DNA of 64,000 bases from Arcticibacter sp. (GTDB taxonomy: Bacteria; Bacteroidota; Bacteroidia; 2-12-FULL-35-15). The stretch covers positions 62,001 through 126,000 of the forward strand of contig JAJNQB010000018.1 of assembly GCA_021155045.1 (NCBI GenBank), read 5' to 3'. The notes under the pieces were generated by a model. That model was not told the DNA's origin and made no database searches. It was given only the letters and a program-made list of their open reading frames with translations. Shown here in pieces: positions 27,848 to 37,993 of the stretch (positions within the stretch are counted from its first letter, which is position 1; each line of letters opens with the position of its first letter). Made by a program: the position numbers and the translations under genes.

Positions 27848-29188
27848 ATGTTTAAAAAAATATTAATAGCAAATAGGGGAGAAATTGCATTGCGTATAAT
27901 TCGTACATGTAAAGAAATGGGAATTAAAACCGTTGCTGTTTATTCCACTGCCGATAAAGATTCTTTACATGTTCGATTTGCAGACGAAGCAGTTTGTATT
28001 GGACCTCCTCCAAGCAAAGAATCTTATTTAAATATTCCAAGTATTATTTCTGCTGCTGAAATTACTAATGCTGATGCAATTCACCCAGGTTATGGTTTTC
28101 TTTCAGAAAACGCAAAATTTTCAAAAATTTGTCAAGAACATAATATAAAATTTATTGGAGCATCGCCTGAAATGATTGGACAGATGGGAGATAAAGCTAC
28201 TGCTAAAGCCACAATGATAGCCGCAGGCGTTCCTTGTGTGCCTGGTTCAGAGGGTTTGTTGGAAAGTGTGCAACAGGCAATAGAATTAGCCCCAAAGGTT
28301 GGGTATCCTGTAATGATAAAAGCAACTGCTGGCGGTGGAGGAAAAGGAATGCGAATAGTTTGGAAGGAAGAAGAAATGGCTGACTTATATGAGTCTGCAT
28401 TTAAGGAAGCGGAAAACGCATTTGGCAATGGAGCAATGTACATGGAAAAATATATTGAGGAGCCAAGACATATTGAAATTCAAGTTGTGGGCGACCAATA
28501 CGGAAAAGCTTGCCATTTATCTGAACGTGATTGCTCTGTTCAAAGACGCCATCAAAAATTAATGGAAGAAACCCCTTCTCCATTTATGACGGATGAATTA
28601 AGAGAACGGATGGGTGAAGCAGCTATTAAAGCAGCATTAGCAGTAAAATACGAAGGAGTAGGAACGGTTGAATTTTTAGTTGACAAACATCGCAATTTCT
28701 ATTTTATGGAAATGAACACACGTATTCAGGTGGAGCATCCTATTACTGAAGAGGTGATTGACTATGATTTAATACGTGAACAAATTTTAGTTGCTGCAGG
28801 TGTCCCAATTTCAGGAAAAAATTATTTTCCTCAATTACATGCAATTGAGTGTCGAATAAATGCAGAAGATCCATTTAATAATTTTCGCCCTTCGCCAGGT
28901 AAAATTACCAATCTACACACACCAGGTGGACACGGAATTAGAGTAGATTCGCATATTTACGCAGGTTATACTATTCCTCCAAATTACGATAGTATGGTTG
29001 CTAAATTAATTACGGTAGCTCAAACTCGCGAAGAAGCCATTGCTAAAATGCACCGTGCATTGAGTGAATATGTGATTGAAGGGGTAAAAACTACCATCCC
29101 ATTTCATTTACGTTTAATGAAAGATGAGCGATTTATCAAAGGGGATTATACAACAAAATTTTTAGATGATTTTGATTTAACAGAATAA
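27848..29188 (+). CDS. accC: Biotin carboxylase subunit of acetyl-CoA carboxylase
   Basis: 446 residues. MFKKILIANRGEIALRIIR start, ATP-grasp domain with KATAGGGGKGMR, RDCSVQRRHQKL, FMEMNTRIQVEHPITE, and a C-terminal biotin-carboxylase domain (IECRINAEDP). It carboxylates the biotin on AccB. Last gene of the DUF177-to-accC unit; a strong terminator follows. Confidence 0.97.
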   Translation: MFKKILIANRGEIALRIIRTCKEMGIKTVAVYSTADKDSLHVRFADEAVCIGPPPSKESYLNIPSIISAAEITNADAIHPGYGFLSENAKFSKICQEHNIKFIGASPEMIGQMGDKATAKATMIAAGVPCVPGSEGLLESVQQAIELAPKVGYPVMIKATAGGGGKGMRIVWKEEEMADLYESAFKEAENAFGNGAMYMEKYIEEPRHIEIQVVGDQYGKACHLSERDCSVQRRHQKLMEETPSPFMTDELRERMGEAAIKAALAVKYEGVGTVEFLVDKHRNFYFMEMNTRIQVEHPITEEVIDYDLIREQILVAAGVPISGKNYFPQLHAIECRINAEDPFNNFRPSPGKITNLHTPGGHGIRVDSHIYAGYTIPPNYDSMVAKLITVAQTREEAIAKMHRALSEYVIEGVKTTIPFHLRLMKDERFIKGDYTTKFLDDFDLTE

Positions 29189-29209
29189 CTATATTTTATA
29201 AAAAAACAA

Positions 29210-29240
29210 AAAAAGGATTCACACTGTGAATCCTTTTTTT
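29210..29240. terminator. Bidirectional intrinsic terminator
   Basis: GGATTCAC (29215-29222) and GTGAATCC (29226-29233) form a perfect 8-bp stem with a 3-base loop, flanked by an A tract on the left and a T tract on the right. It serves accC from the left and the convergent DUF3108 gene from the right. Confidence 0.85.
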
Positions 29241-29255
29241 GTTTGAGGATGTTGT

Positions 29256-30086
29256 TTATTTTATTTTTGATACAGGATTTGCAAGCCCTGAATAGCTTTT
29301 TAATTCTGCTTTTATTGAACCAACTAAAACATCTGCTTGACCTAAAACAGGAATATGGTTTTTATCATCGGTAATCCAAATATTCAAATCTTCTTCATTT
29401 TTAAATACTCTTCCTTTTTGAACGATTGGTCTAAATTTTAAACATCTAAAAGTTCCTAAATCCGTTTTGATATTTTCTTTGCATATAAATTTAATTTTTA
29501 GAGGCCAAACTTCTTTGTCCATAAAACAATTTAATGCATAAGTTTCGCCTGGTTTAGCATTTGATAAATCTAAATTTCGTGCATGATAAAAAGCAGATAA
29601 CATATCTTGCATGTTTGCTTCTATGTCAAAAACTTCACCATCGCCAACATTTACTTTTTGGCTGTAATGATTGAAAAAATAATCCTGGTTAATTTTATAT
29701 CCGCCTTCATTTACTCGTCTTACAAAAAGCCAAGGAACCATTGCTTGCTCGTCAATAAATGTTTCATAACGATCGCGTACTTTATAAAAAAAATCGAATG
29801 CGCCTCTAGAAGAACCGAGTCCAACAACATGAAATGTTTTACGTCCTCCAATTTCTTTAACATCTTCGGTAACACCCAACGAAGCAATTCCAGCATCAAT
29901 TATTCCGTAGTGCATTCTAAAGGTTAAAACTTCACCTCTTTTAAATGCGTTGTTATTCATCATTGGCAATTCTTTAGGTGATACATCATTCAAATCAATT
30001 TGAGGTAATGATTGTTCGCCTTTAAACGACATTACAAAAACAGCAGTTAATGCTATTGATGACGATATAAAAAGAATCTTTTTCAT
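29256..30086 (-). CDS. DUF3108 family secreted protein
   Basis: 276 residues from ATG at 30086, which puts a standard signal peptide (MKKILFISSSIALTAVF) at the N-terminus; an ATG 9 codons further upstream is less likely. DUF3108 pattern: GEVLTFRMHYGIIDAGIASLGV near the start (shown as GEVLTFRMHYG / IDAGIASLG), FDFFYKVRDRYETF, and the ITDDKNHIPV ending. Members are periplasmic or cell-surface proteins of unknown role with an expected lipid-binding-like beta fold. Convergent with accC. Confidence 0.8.
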   Translation of the reverse strand: MKKILFISSSIALTAVFVMSFKGEQSLPQIDLNDVSPKELPMMNNNAFKRGEVLTFRMHYGIIDAGIASLGVTEDVKEIGGRKTFHVVGLGSSRGAFDFFYKVRDRYETFIDEQAMVPWLFVRRVNEGGYKINQDYFFNHYSQKVNVGDGEVFDIEANMQDMLSAFYHARNLDLSNAKPGETYALNCFMDKEVWPLKIKFICKENIKTDLGTFRCLKFRPIVQKGRVFKNEEDLNIWITDDKNHIPVLGQADVLVGSIKAELKSYSGLANPVSKIK

Positions 30087-30345
30087 GGCTATTAATTTAG
30101 TGATATATAACATTCAAACGCTGTGCCAAAGCATTTATTGTGCTTTTACGTGTTTGATTATTAAATAGTTATAAAAAAAGGTTTTGGTTGAGATTAAATA
30201 TCTATAAGCTTATAAATTACTATTTTTGTCTAAAATGTTATTGAGTATTGATATTTAGGTTTTTTTTATTAATAATAAGATAATACTCTATTAATATAGA
30301 ACAGATAGTATTTAATGACCTTTACACATATTACTTGCAAAAATT

Positions 30346-31032
30346 ATGAACAATAGCGATTACAAAATATTACTAGTTGACGATGAAGAGGATATTTTAG
30401 AATTTTTAGGATATAATCTTAAAAAGGAAGGATTCAAAGTATATACCGCAAGCAATGGTGTTGAGGCAATTAAAGTGGCAAAAAAAGAATTTCCAAGTGT
30501 GATTATTTTGGATGTAATGATGCCAAATATGGATGGAATAGAAACATGTAGAGAAATTAGGGAAACACCAGAATTGAAGGATGTTATGATCGCTTTTTTA
30601 ACGGCAAGGAATGAAGATTATTCTCAGATAGCGGGTTTTGAAGTTGGTGCTGATGATTATATAAACAAACCTATTAAACCAAGGGTTTTAGTAAGTAGAA
30701 TAAAAGCCCTTTTAAGAAGAAGAGTTGCAGGAGATATCGCTGTGGAAGAAAAAATAGAAATGGGCGGTATTAAAATAGATAGAGAACGATATTTAATTGT
30801 TAAAGATGGAGATGAGGTTACGTTGCCCAAAAAGGAGTTTGAACTGTTAGCATTGTTGGCTTCTAAACCAGGTAAAGTGTTTACTCGTGAAGTCATATTA
30901 GAAAGAGTTTGGGGAGGAGAAGTTATTGTTGGCGACAGAACAATTGATGTTCATATTCGCAAGCTTCGCGAAAAATTGGGCGAAGAATATATTAAAACCG
31001 TAAAAGGCATAGGCTATAAATTTGAATTTTAG
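30346..31032 (+). CDS. OmpR/PhoB-family response regulator
   Basis: 228 residues. Receiver domain (about 5-120) with LLVDDEEDI, phospho-acceptor Asp in VIILDVMMPNMDG (near residue 54), LTARNE and the conserved Lys in YINKPIKP, then an OmpR-type winged-helix DNA-binding domain (about 135-228; FTREVILERVWG, DRTIDVHIRKLREKLG). It is followed 15 bp later by its sensor kinase. The pair resembles PhoB/PhoR, but the stimulus cannot be told. Confidence 0.93.
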   Translation: MNNSDYKILLVDDEEDILEFLGYNLKKEGFKVYTASNGVEAIKVAKKEFPSVIILDVMMPNMDGIETCREIRETPELKDVMIAFLTARNEDYSQIAGFEVGADDYINKPIKPRVLVSRIKALLRRRVAGDIAVEEKIEMGGIKIDRERYLIVKDGDEVTLPKKEFELLALLASKPGKVFTREVILERVWGGEVIVGDRTIDVHIRKLREKLGEEYIKTVKGIGYKFEF

Positions 31033-31047
31033 TATTTTAGTGCCTGA

Positions 31048-32076
31048 ATGAAAAACATATCCTTAAGGATAACTCTTTTAGTTATAGCATTTTTTATTGC
31101 TATTGCAGCAGCTGTTTTATATCTTTTTGTTTCTGAACTTTTCTTCTTTTCAAATTTTATAATTGTATTCGGAGTGTCTTTTTTTGGGTTGTTAATTTTT
31201 TTATTTTTTATTGAATGGTTAATAATAAAAAAAATAAATTGGCTTACAGAAACAGTGGATAATTATCGTCTTCAAGGGAATAGTAATTTTGTTGCAGCAA
31301 AAAAATCTTCAAACGAAATAGAAAACCTAAATCACCAAATATTTGCTTGGGCAGAAGAAAGGAAAAATGAGATTGAACGCTTAAAAAAACTAGAGGTTTA
31401 TCGAAAAGAATTCTTAGGAAACGTTTCGCATGAATTAAAAACGCCAATATTTAATATTCAAGGGTACATTTTAACACTGTTAGACGGAGGTTTGGAAGAC
31501 CAATCAATAAATCGTAATTTTTTGCAGCGTACCGAAAAAAGTATTGATAGGATGATTACTATTGTTGACGACTTAGAAGCAATATCGCAACTAGAAACAG
31601 GAGAGCTACAACTAGAACCAGAAAAATTTGATATTGTGATTTTGGTAAAAGATGTTATTGAGGCACAAGAAATGAAAGCAACCTCAAAAGGTATAATGCT
31701 AACTGTTGAAGAAGAAAAACAAATTTTTGTAAATGCTGATAGATTTAGAATCAGACAAGTGATTGTAAATTTAGTTGTGAACTCAATTAAGTATGGAAAG
31801 GAATATGGAGAAACAAAAATTAGATTTTATGATGTTGGAGAAAATGTTTCTATTGAAATTGCTGATAATGGTATTGGAATAGGAGAAGAGCATCTTCCTC
31901 GCTTGTTCGAAAGGTTTTACAGGGTTGATAAAAGTCGTTCAAGAGATATTGGAGGAACCGGTTTAGGTTTGGCTATCGTAAAACATACAATAGAAGCGCA
32001 TAATCAATCAATCAATGTTATGAGTACTGAAGGAGTGGGCACAATCTTCTCTTTTTCACTTGCAAAAGCTGTTTAA
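31048..32076 (+). CDS. Membrane sensor histidine kinase, PhoR-like
   Basis: 342 residues. Two hydrophobic helices in residues 7-57 with almost no periplasmic loop, a short linker, HisKA domain with FLGNVSHELKTP (His near 131), then HATPase with NLVVNSIKYG, DNGIGIGEEHLPRLFERFYR and GGTGLGLAIVKH. Partner of the preceding regulator. Without a sensory loop the input is probably a membrane or accessory protein, as in PhoR. Its 3' end overlaps the convergent UbiA-like gene by 21 bp. Confidence 0.93.
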   Translation: MKNISLRITLLVIAFFIAIAAAVLYLFVSELFFFSNFIIVFGVSFFGLLIFLFFIEWLIIKKINWLTETVDNYRLQGNSNFVAAKKSSNEIENLNHQIFAWAEERKNEIERLKKLEVYRKEFLGNVSHELKTPIFNIQGYILTLLDGGLEDQSINRNFLQRTEKSIDRMITIVDDLEAISQLETGELQLEPEKFDIVILVKDVIEAQEMKATSKGIMLTVEEEKQIFVNADRFRIRQVIVNLVVNSIKYGKEYGETKIRFYDVGENVSIEIADNGIGIGEEHLPRLFERFYRVDKSRSRDIGGTGLGLAIVKHTIEAHNQSINVMSTEGVGTIFSFSLAKAV

Positions 32077-32892
32077 TAACAATAATATTCCTTCTAAAAT
32101 CATTAGGCTATCAATTGCTACTACGTAATAATATTCATTTCGTTTGCTATTACTGTTTGTTAAAAGCAAAAAAGAAACAATAAACACCAACATCAAACAG
32201 TACCATTCATTACTATTGATAGTATTTAGGTAGAATTCAATGGAATTAATACATCCATAAATTAAAATAAAGCTAATAGCTAATAATTTAGTTTTTCGTT
32301 CACCAATTATATGCGGAATTGTTTTGATATTTTGTGATGCATCAATTTGTAAATCTCTTAAGTCAAAAGGTAAGCAAATTGCCATCATAAATGCAAATCG
32401 AGAAAATATGTGTATAAAATGTACAAGTGTAAATTCCTGATTATTCAACAAAATAGGTAATACAGAAGTAGTAGCAGTCCAAACAAGAACTAAAGTGAGT
32501 AATTTAACTAGTGCTATTTTTCTTAAATTAATTGCAGGTAAAAAATACGCTAAAGAAATTAGGCATAATGGGATTAAATAGATAAAAAATTTTAGCTCAA
32601 CAAAGAACGCAGTAGTAAAAACACCCAATAAACCAAAAATTGATAAGCCTTTAATAGAAGCTTGATTATTAAAAATCCATTTCCTTCTACTTGAATTTAA
32701 ATAATTTTTTTTTTCTTTTTTGTAAAATACACGCTGAATATTATAAATAAAAAGTGTTGAAAAAAAAATAAGAAACCCATAATGCAATGGAGTACTTAGC
32801 CTTAATTGAATAGAAGTACTAAAAACCAAAAAAAATGCTCCGAGGGAAACAATAAAATTCCCAAATGAAAAAAAATCGAAAAGTTTTTTCAT
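32056..32892 (-). CDS. UbiA-like membrane prenyltransferase homologue
   Basis: 278 residues, about eight membrane helices. The CLPFDLRDLQIDASQNIKTI segment gives the second Asp-rich motif (DxxD-like) of UbiA-type prenyltransferases and is followed by IPHIIGERKTK as in that superfamily. The first Asp-rich motif (NDxxD) is not seen; the corresponding place reads FIYNIQRVFYKK. Function therefore uncertain: it may be a diverged enzyme. Confidence 0.6.
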   Translation of the reverse strand: MKKLFDFFSFGNFIVSLGAFFLVFSTSIQLRLSTPLHYGFLIFFSTLFIYNIQRVFYKKEKKNYLNSSRRKWIFNNQASIKGLSIFGLLGVFTTAFFVELKFFIYLIPLCLISLAYFLPAINLRKIALVKLLTLVLVWTATTSVLPILLNNQEFTLVHFIHIFSRFAFMMAICLPFDLRDLQIDASQNIKTIPHIIGERKTKLLAISFILIYGCINSIEFYLNTINSNEWYCLMLVFIVSFLLLTNSNSKRNEYYYVVAIDSLMILEGILLLLNSFCK

Positions 32893-33010
32893 TACAATAA
32901 GAGTCTGTTTAAATTTTATTAAATTTTTTACATGTCATTTTGACTCCCTTCATATTTCGGGGTTTATTTTTAGAAAATTAAACAGGTACAATAAGTTTAA
33001 ATAAATGAGA

Positions 33011-33637
33011 TTATTTAATTTCATTTCCAGTAGCTTTTAAAACACCAAAAGTTCCAAGCCCTACAACTAAACCAATCCCTCCACCCATCAATGAGCGTAT
33101 TTTGCTTTTTTTACGAGCTACTTTTTCGTATCCCATAAGGTAGGATTCTTGTTTTAAATCATTTAGATCAGTAACTGTTGAGTGTTTTATTTTTATTTTA
33201 GGTATTCCAACAAGTGCAGCAAAAACAAAAGGAACAACTGGAGACAAAAAACTTCCTGTTGCTCCCGCAGCGACACTCAAAACCATGTTTCCATAAAATC
33301 CGCCTCTTGCTTTATATCCTTTTTGAGCATCTTGTTCTCCTTTCATAAAGTATTTCATTTCCTCAATTGTAAATTCATTTCCAATCAAAGAATCGTAAGT
33401 ATAAACCATTACCTCTCCAGAATCGCTTTTTATTGAAAAAATTCTATCATTATCAATGATTAGTCGTTTTTCAGGTTTTTTAGGATTTTTTACAATTATC
33501 ACATCTTTGGTAGTATCTACAATGGTTGAAATGATAGTATTGCCATTCAAAAGCAAAATAGTGTCTTTGTATTTTTGTTGCGAAAAGCAATTGGTTGTAA
33601 AATAAAATAGAATAAATGATACTATAAAAAAGCGCAT
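33011..33637 (-). CDS. Secreted or membrane-anchored protein, unknown
   Basis: 208 residues. Signal peptide (1-19, cleaved near CFSQQ), then a short beta-rich region like those of Bacteroidota proteins that begin 'D.I.L.nG..I...V' (KDTILLLNGNTIISTIVDTT), and two glycine-rich hydrophobic stretches in the C-terminal half (FYGNMVLSVAAGATGSFL and GGGIGLVVGLGTFGVL). No named family is recognised. Confidence 0.55.
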   Translation of the reverse strand: MRFFIVSFILFYFTTNCFSQQKYKDTILLLNGNTIISTIVDTTKDVIIVKNPKKPEKRLIIDNDRIFSIKSDSGEVMVYTYDSLIGNEFTIEEMKYFMKGEQDAQKGYKARGGFYGNMVLSVAAGATGSFLSPVVPFVFAALVGIPKIKIKHSTVTDLNDLKQESYLMGYEKVARKKSKIRSLMGGGIGLVVGLGTFGVLKATGNEIK

Positions 33638-33789
33638 AAATCTTAGTTTTTATCAAAACTACGGAAAAAAAATTACTTTTTCAGTCTAAAATAAATGAGG
33701 AATCTAATTCTGGGTAATTCTTAAATTGGGCAGCTTTTTTTTGTTTGTGCAATGTTAATAATTTGAGGGCGATAAAACTCTATATTCAT

Positions 33790-33797
33790 TATATTTG
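33790..33797 (+). promoter_or_regulatory. Probable -7 box for gcvP (TATATTTG)
   Basis: TATATTTG matches TAnnTTTG and lies 25 bp before the ATG; a TTTG at 33762-33765 is 24 bp upstream and could be the -33 element. Confidence 0.5.
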
Positions 33798-33822
33798 CAT
33801 TCCTTTTTTAAAACTTAAATAA

Positions 33823-36696
33823 ATGATTACTACCGACAAATTTGTGAACCGTCATAATGGTCCACGAGCAAACGATGTAACAGCAATGCTTGCCAAAATA
33901 GGAGCAAAATCTGTGGAAGAATTAATTGACCAAACTATTCCTTCGAATATACGACTGAAGAAGCCATTGAATCTGCCAAAAGGCTTGTCGGAATATGAAT
34001 ATCATAAACATCTACGTTCGATAGCAGCAAAAAATACAGTATTTAAAACTTATATCGGCTTAGGGTATTACAATACCATTATGCCTCCAGTAATTCAACG
34101 AAATATTTTAGAAAACCCAGGTTGGTACACTGCTTATACACCTTACCAAGCAGAAATTGCACAAGGACGTTTAGAAGCACTTTTAAATTTCCAAACTATG
34201 GTTATGGATTTAACAGGAATGGAAATTGCCAATGCATCTTTGTTAGATGAAGCCACTGCAGCCGCAGAAGCAATGTCGATGTTGTTTAATAATCGTAACA
34301 AAGAGCAAGTAAAAAATGGAGCAAACAAATTTTTTGTTTCTAATGAATGTTATCCTCAAACGATTGATTTATTAAAAACACGCTCAACACCAATGGGAAT
34401 AGAATTAGTGATTGGTGATTGGAAATCGGCTAAGCTTGACGCTAATGTTTATGGCGCTTTGCTTCAATACCCAACCATTGATGGTGTGGTAAACAACTAT
34501 ACTGATTTTGTGAAAAATGCAAAAACAAATGCGACAGCAATAGCTGTTTCAGCAGATGTATTGAGCCTTGTTTTATTAACTCCTCCAGGTGAGTGGGGAG
34601 CTGATGTGGTTGTTGGTAATACACAACGCTTTGGAGTGCCGATGGGATATGGCGGACCTCATGCAGCATTTTTTGCTTGTAGAGAAGAATACAAACGTAT
34701 TTTACCAGGACGAATCATTGGCGTGTCGGTAGATGCGGATGGAAATCCTGCATTGCGTATGGCATTACAAACACGTGAACAACACATTCGGAGAGACAAA
34801 GCAACATCCAACATTTGTACAGCGCAAGCATTACTAGCTATTATGGCAAGTATGTATGCAGTTTATCATGGTCCAGAAGGGATGAAAGGAATTGCTCAAC
34901 AAGTTCACATATCAGCAGTAGCATTAGCAAACGAGCTAAAAAAATTAGGATACAAAATTGAAAACGAAAATTATTTCGATACCATTAAAATTACCGATAC
35001 CGACAATGTAAAAATAAAAGCATTAGCAGAAGCTGCTGAAATAAATTTCCGTTATATTGATAATGCAATTAGTATTTCTATTGACCAAACAACCAATGCT
35101 GATGATGTAAATGCGATTATTGAAGTGTTTGCAAAAGCAGCTAACAAGTCTGCCACAAAGCTTACTCAAGAAACTATTTTTGCTTTAAAACCAACAATTA
35201 ACATTCGCAAATCAGCAATCCTTTCTCATCCTGTTTTTAATTCATACCATTCCGAATCAGAAATGATGCGTTATATCAAGCGTTTGGAAAATAAAGATTT
35301 ATCCTTAACGCATTCTATGATTTCATTAGGTTCATGTACTATGAAACTAAATGCTGCATCAGAATTGATTCCATTAACGTGGAATGAGTTTGCAAATATT
35401 CATCCTTTTGTTCCGGTTGAACAAGCTGCAGGATACCAAGAGGTGATAGTAGATTTAGATAATTCATTGAGCGAAATTACTGGTTTTGCTAAGATGAGTT
35501 TTCAGCCAAATTCAGGTGCTCAAGGCGAATATGCTGGATTGTTAGTTATTCAAGCATACCATAAGTCCAGAGGGGATGCTCATAGAAACATTGCTTTAAT
35601 TCCAACTTCAGCGCATGGTACTAATCCTGCGAGTGCAGCCATGTGCGGAATGAAAATAGTTTTAGTGAAATGTGATGAAAAAGGAAATATTGATGTAAAT
35701 GATATGCGCGAAAAAGCGATTCAGCACAAAGATAATTTAGCATGTTTGATGGTTACTTACCCAAGTACACATGGTGTTTATGAAGAAAGTATTATCGAAA
35801 TCACAAATATCATTCATGAAAATGGAGGGCAAGTTTATATGGATGGAGCTAATATGAATGCACAGGTTGGTTTAACAAGTCCGGGAAATATTGGTGCTGA
35901 TGTTTGCCATTTGAATTTACATAAAACATTTGCCATTCCGCATGGTGGAGGTGGACCCGGCATGGGACCAATTGGAGTTGCAAAACAATTAGCTCCATTT
36001 TTACCATCACATAGTTTAATAAAAACAGGCGGAGAAAAAGGTATTACCGCAGTTTCAGCCGCTCCTTACGGTAGCGCTTTAATTTTATTAATTTCTTACG
36101 GATATATTAAAATGCTTGGTGGCGAAGGAGTAACGGAAGCTACAAAAATGGCAATATTAAATGCAAATTACATTAAAGAAGTATTGGCAGGACATTACCA
36201 AACATTATATAGTGGAAAAAACGGACGATGTGCACACGAAATGATTTTAGATTGCGTATCATTTAAACGTGAAGCAGGAGTAGAAGTTGGGGATATTGCC
36301 AAACGATTGATGGATTACGGTTTTCATGCACCAACAGTTGCTTTTCCTGTTCATGATACACTAATGGTAGAACCCACAGAAAGTGAAAGTAAAGAAGAAT
36401 TGGATAAATTTTGTTCAGCTATGATTGCCATCAAAAAAGAAATTGATGAAATTATTAATGGCAAAGCCGATAAAACGGATAATGTTATTAAAAATGCACC
36501 GCATACAGCAAAATCTGTTATAACAAGCGATTGGAAACATTCTTATTCACGTGAAAAAGCAGTTTATCCTTTAAAATGGGTAAAAGAATCTAAATTTTGG
36601 CCAAGTGTTGCAAGAGTAGATAATGCTCACGGAGACAGGAACTTAATTTGTGCTTGCCCACCAATTGAAAGCTATGCCGAGGTGGAGATGGCTTAA
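33823..36696 (+). CDS. gcvP: Glycine dehydrogenase (decarboxylating), P-protein
   Basis: 957 residues, the single-chain form. MITTDKFVNRHNGPRANDV start, N-terminal GDC-P half, and C-terminal half with the PLP-lysine motif NLHKTFAIPHGGGGPG (Lys near residue 703), STHGVYEE and HGTNPASAA. It decarboxylates glycine and transfers the aminomethyl group to the lipoyl H-protein. Other gcv genes are not in the window, which is usual in Bacteroidota. Intact. Confidence 0.97.
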   Translation: MITTDKFVNRHNGPRANDVTAMLAKIGAKSVEELIDQTIPSNIRLKKPLNLPKGLSEYEYHKHLRSIAAKNTVFKTYIGLGYYNTIMPPVIQRNILENPGWYTAYTPYQAEIAQGRLEALLNFQTMVMDLTGMEIANASLLDEATAAAEAMSMLFNNRNKEQVKNGANKFFVSNECYPQTIDLLKTRSTPMGIELVIGDWKSAKLDANVYGALLQYPTIDGVVNNYTDFVKNAKTNATAIAVSADVLSLVLLTPPGEWGADVVVGNTQRFGVPMGYGGPHAAFFACREEYKRILPGRIIGVSVDADGNPALRMALQTREQHIRRDKATSNICTAQALLAIMASMYAVYHGPEGMKGIAQQVHISAVALANELKKLGYKIENENYFDTIKITDTDNVKIKALAEAAEINFRYIDNAISISIDQTTNADDVNAIIEVFAKAANKSATKLTQETIFALKPTINIRKSAILSHPVFNSYHSESEMMRYIKRLENKDLSLTHSMISLGSCTMKLNAASELIPLTWNEFANIHPFVPVEQAAGYQEVIVDLDNSLSEITGFAKMSFQPNSGAQGEYAGLLVIQAYHKSRGDAHRNIALIPTSAHGTNPASAAMCGMKIVLVKCDEKGNIDVNDMREKAIQHKDNLACLMVTYPSTHGVYEESIIEITNIIHENGGQVYMDGANMNAQVGLTSPGNIGADVCHLNLHKTFAIPHGGGGPGMGPIGVAKQLAPFLPSHSLIKTGGEKGITAVSAAPYGSALILLISYGYIKMLGGEGVTEATKMAILNANYIKEVLAGHYQTLYSGKNGRCAHEMILDCVSFKREAGVEVGDIAKRLMDYGFHAPTVAFPVHDTLMVEPTESESKEELDKFCSAMIAIKKEIDEIINGKADKTDNVIKNAPHTAKSVITSDWKHSYSREKAVYPLKWVKESKFWPSVARVDNAHGDRNLICACPPIESYAEVEMA

Positions 36697-36904
36697 TTTT
36701 ATTCAATTAGAACACCTTGATTTTACCCGTAAATTTGGTTTAAATGGTAGATGTTAATTTTATTTTAAAAACAGATAAAAGATAAGATAGCCTTTCTTAT
36801 TTTAAATCTTTTATGAACTATTGTTTTTGAATAAATAATAAACTATTTTTGAGGGGTCAAATAAAAAAAATAATACTAACCAAAATTTATTTAATACACA
36901 AAAA

Positions 36905-37993
36905 ATGAAAAAAATCTACTTATTAGCAAGTGCAGCTTTGTTCACATTTGCTGCTAATGCTCAAAATTCTGAGTCTGGTAATGCTCACGTATTACAAACT
37001 AAAACTATTAATCACGTTATCCCTGCAGATCGTATTGCTTGTCCTGATACAGCAGGCTGGGCAAATTTTACTGATTTTTTACCTGAATTTGCTAGTATTA
37101 GCGGTCAAGCGGTAATATTTGGTTATACTGGTGGTGGATATGTGTTTGGTAATAACGTAAGTGTAAACCAATTAAGAATCGTTGCTCAAGGATATTCAAA
37201 TTTAAATGCTACTCCTATTAAAGTGCAAGGAGCATTATTATGGTTTGGCGGACAAGAGAGTGATGCTGGTAGTTCTGCTACTTCAAAAGTGGTTATTACT
37301 GGTTATGATGTAGTAGCAAACAGATCACGTAACACAAACGGTAGTGGTACATTTAATTCATCTACGAACAATTGGCCTGGACCAGCTTCAGGTGCTCCAA
37401 AATGTACAGCAGATCTTTTGTTTTCAGATATTGATACATTAGGTATGAATTACGTTCCTTTTCCTACTCCAGCTACATTCTTAGGTGATATGGCTTTAGT
37501 TATGGATGTAACAACTTTAGCTGCTGGAGATACAGTAGGTTTGGTAAGCGACCAAATTGGCGATGCTCAAAATTTAGATTTTACATGGCATAAAATAGGT
37601 TCTAACTGGTATGTATCTGATCAGTTGTTTTCGCCTGCTGCTGCTCCAGATTTAGGTTCTGGAGGCTTAGATTTAGATATTGCTATGTTCCCAGTATTAT
37701 GTGATGCAACAGGTGTTGACGAATTTTTCAATGGAATGAAACTTACAACATACCCTAATCCAGCAGTTGATAAAGCTACAATTGAATATTCTTTACAAAG
37801 AGATTCTAAAAATGTAGCTGTAATTGTTTACGATCAAGCTGGAAGAAAAGTATTTGAGAAAAAATTTGATGAGCAAACATCAGGTTCATACAAAGTAACT
37901 GTTGAATCAATCAATTTAGCTTCTGGTATGTATTTTTACCAATTAAAAGCTAACGGTAGTTTTTTAACTAAAAAATTAGAAATAATAAAATAA
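36905..37993 (+). CDS. T9SS type A sorting-domain secreted protein
   Basis: 362 residues. Signal peptide (1-19, ANAQ). The C-terminal ~80 residues are a type A Por secretion tail: LTTYPNPAVDKATIEYSLQ, VIVYDQAGRKVFEK, LASGMYFYQLKANG and a terminal KKLEIIK. The body (about 20-280) has no recognised domain and is rich in Gly, Ser, Asp and Thr. The protein should cross the outer membrane by type IX secretion and be anchored or released. A terminator follows. This is the last core gene before the tRNA and island. Confidence 0.85.
   Translation: MKKIYLLASAALFTFAANAQNSESGNAHVLQTKTINHVIPADRIACPDTAGWANFTDFLPEFASISGQAVIFGYTGGGYVFGNNVSVNQLRIVAQGYSNLNATPIKVQGALLWFGGQESDAGSSATSKVVITGYDVVANRSRNTNGSGTFNSSTNNWPGPASGAPKCTADLLFSDIDTLGMNYVPFPTPATFLGDMALVMDVTTLAAGDTVGLVSDQIGDAQNLDFTWHKIGSNWYVSDQLFSPAAAPDLGSGGLDLDIAMFPVLCDATGVDEFFNGMKLTTYPNPAVDKATIEYSLQRDSKNVAVIVYDQAGRKVFEKKFDEQTSGSYKVTVESINLASGMYFYQLKANGSFLTKKLEIIK

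Noticed and set aside
32930..32965. TGTCATTTTGACTCCCTTC-like stretch considered as a dispersed repeat
   Set aside because: Only one copy in this window, so repeat status cannot be shown.
33638..33822. Leader of gcvP considered for a glycine riboswitch
   Set aside because: No conserved glycine-aptamer core (tandem GGA...CUC elements) seen; a normal promoter lies close to the start.
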